Source: JBGPBY01 sp041481485
GTDB lineage: Bacteria > Acidobacteriota > Terriglobia > 20CM-2-55-15
NCBI GenBank assembly: GCA_041481485.1
Contig: JBGPBY010000293.1
Span: 1-8,996 of the forward strand
Direction of reading: 5' to 3'
Length of the DNA stretch: 8,996 nt
The position numbers and the translations under genes are program-made. How positions within the stretch are numbered: the stretch's first letter is position 1; the number at the start of each line of letters is the position of its first letter. Below the pieces are notes generated by a model. The model was not told the origin of the DNA, did not search any database, and was given only the letters and a program-made list of their open reading frames with translations. Positions 1-6,481 of this stretch are shown here, one piece after another.

Positions 1-1232
1 ACCGGCACGGAAACCGGCGTAAATCCTGCCAACGAGCAAAGGAATTGCCCCGGATTGTTAGGGTCCGGAGTGGCTGCAGGAGGCGCTCCGGGGCCAGTCC
101 ACGGAGCCGGGTTGTAGCAATAGCCAATATCCGCCGTCTTGGCGCCTTGCGCTGCCGGAAGGTTATTGAGCAGTGCCTGAGTTGTCGCACGTGTGCCGCC
201 GAATGTCTGCAATAATTCGCGTCCCGCCGCTGTCGGCGCCGAGCTAATTGTGGTTCCGGAACTGCGGTAGCGGTCCGTCCAACGTTGTCCCGAAACGAAA
301 AAGAACGTGTTACTTCGTCCAATGGGCCCGATGGGTCCACCCACAGTTCCGCCAATTTGATTCTCGATGCGTAATGGAGCGGATCTGAGTCCACCCGCTT
401 TATCCAGGTTATTCATGGAATTAAACGAATTGGAGTTGTGGTACCAGAATGTGGAACCGTGAAAAGAGTCCGTCCCTGACTTCGTCACCACGCTCACAAT
501 CACTCCAGACACCCCACCGTTTTCAGCGGCGAATTGATTGGTAATGATCTGTACCTGCCCCACGACATCCGGATTGTTCATGGGCATTAACTTCCCAGCG
601 CTGGTCGGTTCGTTAAGACTTTGCCCATCCCCACTGGTGCCACCGGAGCGAATTCCCTTTCCATTGCCTGGCGTTTCCAATCCGGTAGGCCCAGTCGTGT
701 CGCCTTGGTTAAGCTGAATCACTCCTGTATTTCCAAGAGCGATGGCATAGATATCGTTGGGGCCAGCGCCTAGCGTACCCAGGTTTTGGATCGGCAGGTT
801 CTCGACCTGCAGCCCCTGGTAGACCACGCTGCCTTGCGAGTTAACGCTGTTGGAGCTTGGCACGTCGGCCGTAACCGACACGGGACTCCCGGTCAGGCTC
901 AACCTGACGGGTACGACAGCCGGATTCAACGTCAGCACGACGGGCCGCTGGACGAATTTCTCGAAGCCCGCAACCTCGGCCGTGACTTCATAGGTTCCAA
1001 GCGGCAACCCCGGAAAACTAAATCCCCCGTTCTCATTGGATTGCATACTTAGAGCAAACTTTGTCTCGATATTCCTAATACCAATGTTGACGCCAGGCAC
1101 GATCGCGCCGCTCGGATCTTTGACAATGCCGCTAATAGACGATGTTGGGGATTGAGCCAGCGCATGCATCGCAGCAAATGGCAGCACCAAGCACAGAACA
1201 GCTGCCAAAACGACCTTTCCAAGAATCCTCAT
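1..1232 (-). CDS. TonB-dependent receptor, Oar-like, with N-terminal carboxypeptidase-regulatory-like domain (partial, C-terminus outside window)
   Basis: The minus strand is open for 410 codons from ATG at 1232 to the left edge, so this is the N-terminal part of a protein that in this family is usually around 1000 residues or more. Residues 1-26 form a signal peptide (MRILGK, hydrophobic stretch, cleavage likely after ALA26 before Q27). Residues about 31-115 read as a carboxypeptidase-regulatory-like beta-sandwich: SGIVKDPSGAIVPGV, then NENGGFSFPGLPLGTYEVTA. A plug-like region follows, with VENLPIQNL at 143-151, DGQSLNEPTSAGKL around 202-215, QVQIITNQFAAENGG at 226-240 and VVTKSGTDSFHGS at 248-260, the hallmark of Oar-type receptors. 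The beta-barrel begins after that. The product should sit in the outer membrane and import or bind a large substrate; the substrate cannot be told. An AGAAAGAGGG Shine-Dalgarno (1237-1246) lies 4 bases before the ATG. The plug is Gly/Pro/Thr-rich at 155-213. Shorter ORFs on either strand here are shadows. Confidence 0.92.
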   Translation of the reverse strand, partial: MRILGKVVLAAVLCLVLPFAAMHALAQSPTSSISGIVKDPSGAIVPGVNIGIRNIETKFALSMQSNENGGFSFPGLPLGTYEVTAEVAGFEKFVQRPVVLTLNPAVVPVRLSLTGSPVSVTADVPSSNSVNSQGSVVYQGLQVENLPIQNLGTLGAGPNDIYAIALGNTGVIQLNQGDTTGPTGLETPGNGKGIRSGGTSGDGQSLNEPTSAGKLMPMNNPDVVGQVQIITNQFAAENGGVSGVIVSVVTKSGTDSFHGSTFWYHNSNSFNSMNNLDKAGGLRSAPLRIENQIGGTVGGPIGPIGRSNTFFFVSGQRWTDRYRSSGTTISSAPTAAGRELLQTFGGTRATTQALLNNLPAAQGAKTADIGYCYNPAPWTGPGAPPAATPDPNNPGQFLCSLAGFTPVSVP

Positions 1233-1451
1233 TGTTCCCTCTTTCTTGATCCAATAAATGAGTCACACCGGGCGCCGATCGGCCACAACGAATCCACAAA
1301 ATGCGGGTCAGTCTACCGCTTTCAATTACCAAAGGCGTAAATGGAGTCTGAAAGCCGCCACAATCCGGAAAGAATTCTTCCCTGTGCGGCGCGTCCCGGT
1401 TGAAATCTGTTCTCTAAAACATCCGCCGGGATCGCGTTAAGATACGGCGCC
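1233..1451. promoter_or_regulatory. Divergent intergenic region between receptor gene and pseudogene
   Basis: This 219-base stretch must hold the promoter of the receptor gene (minus strand). The receptor's Shine-Dalgarno is at 1237-1246. I could not pick a convincing -35/-10 pair on either strand. A 10-base perfect palindrome, AAGAATTCTT, lies at 1370-1379, with two more matching bases on each side after one mismatch. It is about 140 bases upstream of the receptor start and could be an operator, but it could equally be chance. No good Shine-Dalgarno precedes the ATG at 1452, which fits that gene being dead. Confidence 0.3.
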
Positions 1452-1750
1452 ATGATTGAACAGCCAGAGCTATTTGTTGTTGCTCCATTCGGGAAAAAGC
1501 GCGATGGCCAGCTGGAGATCGACTTTGACTTCGTTTCTTTCAATTTGATTGATCCAGTCGCCAGGAGTGCGGGTGGCGTCCGGTGCGGGCGGACCAGTTA
1601 TTCACCGGCGACATCGTAGTGGACGGCGTCATCGAGGGGCTGGGGACGTCAAGGCTGATGGAGCTCGCCCTCTCATTGTCTGTGGCGCCGGGAGCGCCGG
1701 CGTCGATTCCCGCGAACTCGAGCATCATGTCGGTAATCACTACCAGGTGA
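1452..1750 (+). pseudogene. Frameshifted N-terminal remnant of a 'MPFGKK'-type (DUF4071/TRAFs-binding-like) signalling protein
   Basis: From ATG 1452 the frame reads MIEQPELFVVAPFGKKRDG, then QLEIDFDFVSFNLIDPVARSA, and stops at 1617-1619 after 55 codons. It resembles the start of proteins that open with F-V-x-M-P-F-G-K-K, then IDFD and a helix ending in LIxPAxxxAG, a TIR- or nucleotide-hydrolase-like N-terminal domain that I recall being linked to DUF4071/TRAFs-binding proteins. The match continues in another frame from TGG 1574: WRPVRADQLFTGDIVVDG and VIEGLGTSRLM, matching the family's G(W)xPxRAD...TGDIVVDxVIEGLxxSRLMxAD. One base is therefore missing in the Gly codon at 1572-1574. After SRLM (about 1660) the similarity is lost and this frame ends at TGA 1748-1750. 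The family is recognised by memory of its pattern, so the name is tentative; the frameshift itself is clear if the two halves belong together. Confidence 0.55.
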
Positions 1751-1872
1751 TCGAACTGCTCCGGGTTCCACGCGTGCCTGCGGCGGACTTTGTCCGGGTG
1801 ACGTGGAGCGAACTGCCTGTCGATTCGGACATCACGTGGAAAAGAAGTCCGCCGTGGGTGATCCAGGGCTGA
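1690..1872 (+). other. Unassigned 61-codon reading-frame tail after the pseudogene
   Basis: In a third frame, open since before 1549, the sequence SRELEHHVGNHYQVIELL, then RVPRVPAADFVRVTWSELP and VDSDITWKRSPPWVIQG, ends at TGA 1870-1872. By my hand count about seven in ten codons end in G or C, as expected for coding DNA here, and the frame may be the displaced C-terminal part of the pseudogene or of another gene. It has no start codon of its own with a Shine-Dalgarno. I do not recognise it. The opposite strand also reads protein-like over about 1640-1800 (HAWNPEQFDHLVVITDMMLE, then FAGIDAGAPG), so even the strand is uncertain. Confidence 0.2.
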
Positions 1873-1910
1873 GACTTCGTGATTGCCACTGTAGGTGCGG
1901 CCTATGAACT

Positions 1911-2078
1911 TGTGAAGGAAAGCGAATCAAGAAATCCCTCTCCCAACGGGAGAGGGCGGCCGAAGGCCGGGTGAGGGGTACCACAATTAACGATATTTAC
2001 TTGTGGTACCCCTCACCGGCCGCTGCGCGGCCCCCTCTCCCGTTGGGAGAGGGATTTCTTGATTCCCATTCCTTCACA
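1911..2078. repeat. Large nested inverted repeat (two head-to-head copies of a hairpin element)
   Basis: Arms 1924-1986 and 2001-2065 are inverted copies around a 14-base AT-rich centre (1987-2000). The outer 33 bases and inner 16 bases of the arms match perfectly; only a middle block of 14 versus 16 bases differs. Weaker homology extends the arms outward to 1911 and 2078 (TGTGAAGGAA on both sides). Each arm contains two small hairpins. One has a 9-bp stem, CCCTCTCCC paired with GGGAGAGGG, with a 3-base loop (1936-1956 and 2033-2053). The other is GC-rich: CGGCC-GAA-GGCCG at 1957-1969 on the left, GGCCGC-TGC-GCGGCC at 2018-2032 on the right. The middle block differs in sequence yet forms a hairpin in both arms. 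Pieces like 'CTCTCCC...GGGAGAGGG...GGTGAGGGG' recur in many bacterial intergenic regions, so this looks like a REP/MITE-like element. It has no poly-T tail and encodes no protein. Confidence 0.9.
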
Positions 2079-2146
2079 CCTTCCATAACCGCGCCTACAC
2101 TTGCGCTCACGAAAGTAATCGCAGGAAACAACCGGCGGTGCATCGA

Positions 2147-2176
2147 TTCGAGACATCGCCAACTTCCTGATATTAT
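2147..2176 (+). promoter_or_regulatory. Possible sigma-70-like promoter for the M16 peptidase gene
   Basis: TATTAT at 2171-2176, preceded by TGA (an extended -10 look), is the best -10 candidate. TTCGAG at 2147-2152 lies 18 bases upstream as a weak -35. Transcription would start near 2183, giving a leader of about 17 bases that still includes the AAAGGAG Shine-Dalgarno at 2185-2191. The match is by eye only and the -35 is poor. The rest of the space between the inverted repeat and the gene (2079-2146) shows nothing I can name. Confidence 0.3.
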
Positions 2177-2199
2177 CCGCGCTCAAAGGAGATCCGGCC

Positions 2200-4998
2200 A
2201 TGATTCGATCAATCGGGACAACCATAGTTCTGATGTCTATTCTGACGTTCAACGCATCCGCGCAGACGCTTCCACAGGGCGTGAAAAAGATGGAGTCGAT
2301 GGGCGGCATCACGGAGTACGTCTTTCCCAACGGTCTGAAAGTCCTGCTATATCCCGATCCCGCTCAGCCGAAGATCACAATCAATGTGACCTATCTTGTG
2401 GGGTCGCGTCACGAAGGCTATGGTGAAACCGGTATGGCGCATCTCCTCGAGCACATGAATTTCATCGAGACGACTACTGGCCGGAAGATCAAGGACGAGC
2501 TTGTTTCGCGTGGCGCAAATTGGAACGGGACGACATCGCGAGACCGGACCAACTACTACGAAACCTTTACCGCCACGGACGACAACCTGAGATGGGCGCT
2601 CAGCCTGGAAAGCGACCGAATGGTGAAGGTGAAATTTACAAAGCAGTTGCTCGATACCGAAATGACCGTGGTTCGTAACGAGTTTGAAAGGGGCGAAAAC
2701 AATCCAGCTTCGATTCTCAGCGAGCGTGTGGATGCAACAGCCTACCTCTGGCACAACTACGGCAAGTCGACCATCGGCTCGAAGGAAGACATCGAGAAAG
2801 TACCTGTCGAACGGCTGGCGGAGTTTTACAAAAAATATTATCAACCGGACGATGCGGTGCTGGTGATCACGGGCAAGATCGACGAATCGAAAACGCTGCA
2901 GATGGTTGCAGAATCAATGGGCAGAATCCCGCGTCCCACGCGCTCTCTCGTCCAGACCTATACGGTGGAGCCGCCGCAGGACGGAGAGCGCTCCGTGACC
3001 CTTCGGCGAGTTGGCGAAGGACAGAACATTATTGTGGCGTTTCACGCTGTGGCCGCCGGCCATCCCGACGCCGCGGCGCTGGAAGTTCTGGCCGCGGTCA
3101 TGAATGGTCCGGCAGCCGCCGGAGGCCGCGGTGGGCGCGGCGGCGGACAGTCGGAGGGACGGCTCGCGAAAGCGCTTGTCGATACGAAGCTCGCGCAGTC
3201 CGCGAATATGGGATTCCAGCAGGCGCACGATCCGGGGCTGATCGAGGTTTCGGCAGCGCTCAGCAAAGACCAGTCGCTGGATGCGGCAAGGGACGCTATC
3301 TTCAAGGCTCTCGAAGACGTCGTCAGGAATCCGCCGAGCGCCGAAGAAGTCGAGCGTGTGCGAACTCCACTATTGCGCCGGCTCGAGAACAGCCTGTCTA
3401 ACTCTCAGTCCATTGCAACAGGCGCCTTGAATAATGCAATCGCGTCGGGCGACTGGCGTCTGATGTTCCTGAATCACACGCGGCTGACGGATGTCTCGCC
3501 GGAGGACGTCGTGCGCGTGGCGAAATCGTATTTGAAACCGTCCAACCGCACCATTGGTTACTTCATTCCGGATATGAATCCCGACCGCACCATCGTGACA
3601 CCCGCACCGGACCTTGCGAAGACGCTGTCGAACTACAAAAACGATGTGACCGTTGCTCTCGGTGAATCGTTCGATCCTTCGCTTTCGAACATCGACAGCC
3701 GGATCGTGCGCTCGCGCCTGTCAAACGGAATGCGCGTGGCGGTGCTCTCCAAGAAGACCGCCAACAACATCGTGACCGGCCTGATCGAGCTGCGCTTCGG
3801 CGACGAAACCACGCTTGTGAATCGAAGGAGTGATGCATCATTCGCGGGCGGACTGCTGATGTCCGGCACGAAGACCCATACACGGCAGCAGCTCCAGGAA
3901 GAATTCCGGAAGTTGAACGCCCAGGTCAGCGTCACCGGTGGCGGCGGCCGCGGCGGCGGTGCCAATATTTCGAGCGCTCGGGCCAGTATTACCGCTCCAG
4001 CCGAGAATTTTGTGGCGGCAATGCGATTGGCTGTCGAGATCTTAAAAGAACCGGCCTACTCTCAGGAGGAATTCGAGAAATTGAAGACGCAACGTCTCCA
4101 GGCGATTGAAGCCCCTCCAACCGAACCGAACCAGATCGCCACGGAACGAATGAGCCGCTATCTGAGTCCGTTCGCGAAAACTGACGCGCAATACACGCCG
4201 ACCCGTGAGGAGCAGATCGCGGAAATTCAGAAAGCAAGCCGGCAGGACGCCGTGAAATTTCACGACGAATTTTATGGCGCCAATTATGCCATTTTCTCAG
4301 TCGTCGGTCCTCTGCCTGCGGCCGATATGCAAAAGGCAGCAGCGGAACTTCTCGGTGACTGGAATACCGCCAGGACGTACAAGCCGTTCATCACACCATT
4401 CAAGAAAATGCCGCCGATCAATGAGAAGATCGAAACTCCCGATAAGGCCAATGCGCAGTTTCTTGCCGGCGAGCGTTTTCAGATGTCTCAGAACGATCCG
4501 GATTATGCGGCGATTGTTCTTGCGAGTTACATGTTCGGCGAACCGATCACTTCCCATATCGCCGACCGCATTCGGAATCGTGAAGGTCTCAGCTACGGTG
4601 CCAATGCGCGCATTACGGTTCCCGACCAGGGCGATGCGGCGACCCTGTCCGGCACGGTGAGCCTGAATCCCGCAAACGGACCCAAGGTGGAATTCAGCTT
4701 CGTCGACGAACTCAAGAAGGTATATCAGAACGGGTTCACCGCCGCGGAACTGGCGGAAGCAAAGAAGGCCTTTCTGGATTCGCGCGCCGTCGGGCGTTCC
4801 ACCGACACCGCACTGTTGAACCTGATCGCCGATCACGAGGAATTGGACCGACCTATCTCATTCGACATTAATCTTGAAAACAGGATTCGAACGCTGACGT
4901 TGAATGAGGTGAACGCTGCTTTCCGGAAGCACATCGATGTGAACGGCGTTTCCATTATCAAGGCGGGTGATTTCAAGTCGGCGGGAGTGTTTCAGTAG
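2200..4998 (+). CDS. Secreted M16 family zinc metallopeptidase (insulinase/pitrilysin-like, two M16 halves)
   Basis: The 932-residue protein is a complete bacterial two-domain M16 peptidase, which cuts peptides or unfolded proteins inside a closed chamber. Residues 1-21 are a signal peptide (cleavage likely ASA21/Q22), so it acts in the periplasm or outside. The N-terminal half has the inverted zinc motif H81-L-L-E84-H85, the third ligand E161 (NEFERGENNP) 76 residues after H85, and Y65/G68/S69 in the usual YLVGS strand. It is therefore expected to be active. The second half starts near 506 (RLSNGMRVAVLS), lacks HxxEH as expected, and keeps the substrate-binding R794-EGLS-Y799 motif. Two Gly/Arg-rich loops occur: GGRGGRGGG at 308-316 and GGGGRGGG near 579-587. 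The start is supported by AAAGGAG at 2185-2191, eight bases upstream of the ATG. The C-terminal AGDFKSAGVFQ is typical of the family. The amidase remnant follows in the same frame. Confidence 0.96.
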   Translation: MIRSIGTTIVLMSILTFNASAQTLPQGVKKMESMGGITEYVFPNGLKVLLYPDPAQPKITINVTYLVGSRHEGYGETGMAHLLEHMNFIETTTGRKIKDELVSRGANWNGTTSRDRTNYYETFTATDDNLRWALSLESDRMVKVKFTKQLLDTEMTVVRNEFERGENNPASILSERVDATAYLWHNYGKSTIGSKEDIEKVPVERLAEFYKKYYQPDDAVLVITGKIDESKTLQMVAESMGRIPRPTRSLVQTYTVEPPQDGERSVTLRRVGEGQNIIVAFHAVAAGHPDAAALEVLAAVMNGPAAAGGRGGRGGGQSEGRLAKALVDTKLAQSANMGFQQAHDPGLIEVSAALSKDQSLDAARDAIFKALEDVVRNPPSAEEVERVRTPLLRRLENSLSNSQSIATGALNNAIASGDWRLMFLNHTRLTDVSPEDVVRVAKSYLKPSNRTIGYFIPDMNPDRTIVTPAPDLAKTLSNYKNDVTVALGESFDPSLSNIDSRIVRSRLSNGMRVAVLSKKTANNIVTGLIELRFGDETTLVNRRSDASFAGGLLMSGTKTHTRQQLQEEFRKLNAQVSVTGGGGRGGGANISSARASITAPAENFVAAMRLAVEILKEPAYSQEEFEKLKTQRLQAIEAPPTEPNQIATERMSRYLSPFAKTDAQYTPTREEQIAEIQKASRQDAVKFHDEFYGANYAIFSVVGPLPAADMQKAAAELLGDWNTARTYKPFITPFKKMPPINEKIETPDKANAQFLAGERFQMSQNDPDYAAIVLASYMFGEPITSHIADRIRNREGLSYGANARITVPDQGDAATLSGTVSLNPANGPKVEFSFVDELKKVYQNGFTAAELAEAKKAFLDSRAVGRSTDTALLNLIADHEELDRPISFDINLENRIRTLTLNEVNAAFRKHIDVNGVSIIKAGDFKSAGVFQ

Positions 4999-5007
4999 GT
5001 ACTAGCC

Positions 5008-6477
5008 GTGACCACGCGGGCTGGCATCGCTCGTCAGGTCGGTGCTTCGTTGTTGCCGGGACGGCGTGAATTTGCCAACGACCGTCCTCCCGACGATGCC
5101 ACGTTTGTGAAGCGCCTGCGCGACGCGGGGGCGATCATCCTGGCAAAGGCCGATCTCGCCGAGTATGCCGTTGATGGTGCGCGCAGTTCGTTCGGCGGCA
5201 CATTCTGCAATCCATACGACACCGAGCGCGAGCCCGGCATGTCGAGTGCCGGATCTGCGACTTCCGTGGCAGCCAACCTCGTGACTTGCGCAATCGGAGA
5301 AGAAACCGTCGTGTCGATTCGCTGGCCGTCGGCAGTCAACAGTCTGGTGGGTCTTGCACCCACACAGGAACTCATGAGCCGGGACGGCATGATGGGTGCG
5401 GGGCTGAACATGCGCGTCGGTCCGATCTGCCGCACGGTGCAGGACGCAGCGAAGATCCTCGATGTCATTGCGGGCTACGATCCGAAAGACGAGTTGACCG
5501 TATTCAGCATAGGCCGCATGCCGTCGAAGCCGTATGCCAGTTACGCAACGACGCGCCGGCTTGAAGGCGTGCGCATCGGTGTTGTCCGCGAATATATGAG
5601 CAGGGCGTTGTTCTCAAAGGCGGACGCGCAGAGCATCGACCTTGTGGAACGTGCCATCAGCGAAGTTCGCAAACTGGGCGCTATAGTGGTCGACCCGGGA
5701 CCGGAAGGCGAGTTGTTTCAGTCGTGCATCCCGCGATATGCACCGGAACTTTTGAACTCGGCGTTTGTTCGACAATATCCGCAGTTGTTTGCAGGATCGG
5801 ATCCAATTGCCAGGCTGCTCGAGATCCACAACGATCCCGCCAAAGTTCCACAAAATCTATCACTGCGCAGTCTCGGTGGAGGCGTCGGTGCGCCGGGCGA
5901 AGGCAAGTACATGATCAATCGCTATCTGCAGGAGCGCGGGGATGCGAACATCAAGACCAACAGCGACCTGATCGCCAAAGCTCGGTTCTATCAGGATCGA
6001 AACTTCCCCGACCGCAGGCAAGCGCGCGAGGCCGCCGAGCGCTCTACCGAACTGGATAGCTCCGCACGCATCCAGACTCACTTCGCCCTTCAGAACCTGC
6101 TGCTGCAGTGCATGCAGGAACAGCAACTCGACGCATTGCTCTCCCCCATGTCGACAGTCCCGCCACGAAAGCTGACCGCGCCGCGGGAACCGACAGCCAA
6201 CGGCAGGTCGCCGATCGGCTGGTCGATGTTCGGCCAACAGGGTTTCCCGGTGATCACGGTTCCAGCGGGTTTCACAACCGAAGTGTGGGATCGCGTTACC
6301 GAGGGAAATGCCACGCGTCTGGCGGGCCCCGTGCCCGCGCAGATCCCCGTCGGCGTGGATTTCATCGGACGCCCTTTTAGCGAGCCCCTTTTATTCCGAA
6401 TCGCGTCGGCCTATGAAGCCGCCACGCGAAATAGACGGCCTCCCCCGGAATTTGGGCCCCTGCCAGGTGAGCCCTGA
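5008..6477 (+). CDS. Amidase-signature family protein, N-terminally truncated and lacking the catalytic lysine
   Basis: The 489-residue product is clearly an amidase-signature hydrolase (Ser-cisSer-Lys chemistry) from about residue 29 on: DDATFVKRLRDAGAIILAK, SSFGGTFCNPYD, PGMSSAGS (cis-Ser S79), EETVVSIRWP (nucleophile S103, the expected 24 residues later), VGPICRTVQDAAKILDVIAG (typical of the family), and a complete C-terminus (PVGVDFIGRP, then AYEAATRNRRPPPEFGPL). Family members have the catalytic Lys in a GxPxxxKD motif about 70-75 residues before the cis-Ser, which would be residues 4-10 here. The first lysine in this protein is K35, so that Lys is absent, as are the upstream helix and any signal peptide. 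The GTG start at 5008 is nine bases after the peptidase stop and in the same frame; an in-frame TAG at 4996-4998 prevents a longer start. Only a weak AGTAGG precedes it, so translation may depend on coupling to the peptidase. It is probably a pseudogene or a non-hydrolytic remnant. Confidence 0.88.
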   Translation: MTTRAGIARQVGASLLPGRREFANDRPPDDATFVKRLRDAGAIILAKADLAEYAVDGARSSFGGTFCNPYDTEREPGMSSAGSATSVAANLVTCAIGEETVVSIRWPSAVNSLVGLAPTQELMSRDGMMGAGLNMRVGPICRTVQDAAKILDVIAGYDPKDELTVFSIGRMPSKPYASYATTRRLEGVRIGVVREYMSRALFSKADAQSIDLVERAISEVRKLGAIVVDPGPEGELFQSCIPRYAPELLNSAFVRQYPQLFAGSDPIARLLEIHNDPAKVPQNLSLRSLGGGVGAPGEGKYMINRYLQERGDANIKTNSDLIAKARFYQDRNFPDRRQAREAAERSTELDSSARIQTHFALQNLLLQCMQEQQLDALLSPMSTVPPRKLTAPREPTANGRSPIGWSMFGQQGFPVITVPAGFTTEVWDRVTEGNATRLAGPVPAQIPVGVDFIGRPFSEPLLFRIASAYEAATRNRRPPPEFGPLPGEP

Positions 6478-6481
6478 TTCA

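Noticed and set aside
786..1052. Plus-strand ORF of 88 codons
   Set aside because: It lies antisense within the receptor gene and reads as low-complexity Arg/Gln/His-rich sequence without a domain pattern.
1132..1332. Minus-strand ORF of 66 codons overlapping the receptor start
   Set aside because: It is out of frame with the receptor, whose own frame has a signal peptide, a domain match and a Shine-Dalgarno at 1237-1246. The short ORF is a shadow.
1924..2065. Inverted repeat as transposon ends or a Rho-independent terminator
   Set aside because: The arms enclose only 14 bases, so there is no transposase between them, and no T-tract follows either arm. A REP/MITE-like element fits better.
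1971..2426. Plus-strand ORF of 151 codons running through the inverted repeat into the peptidase gene
   Set aside because: Most of it is translation of the repeat (PSPAAARPPLPLGEG) and a shifted frame of the peptidase. It has no Shine-Dalgarno or domain.
4996..5010. Programmed readthrough of the peptidase TAG into the in-frame amidase
   Set aside because: The frames do match, but there is no visible stimulatory structure, and the peptidase ends at its normal family C-terminus. A deletion junction is the simpler explanation.
6478..6481. Bidirectional terminator between the convergent amidase and FecR genes
   Set aside because: Only four bases separate the stops, and I see no GC-rich hairpin with T-tract in the gene ends.
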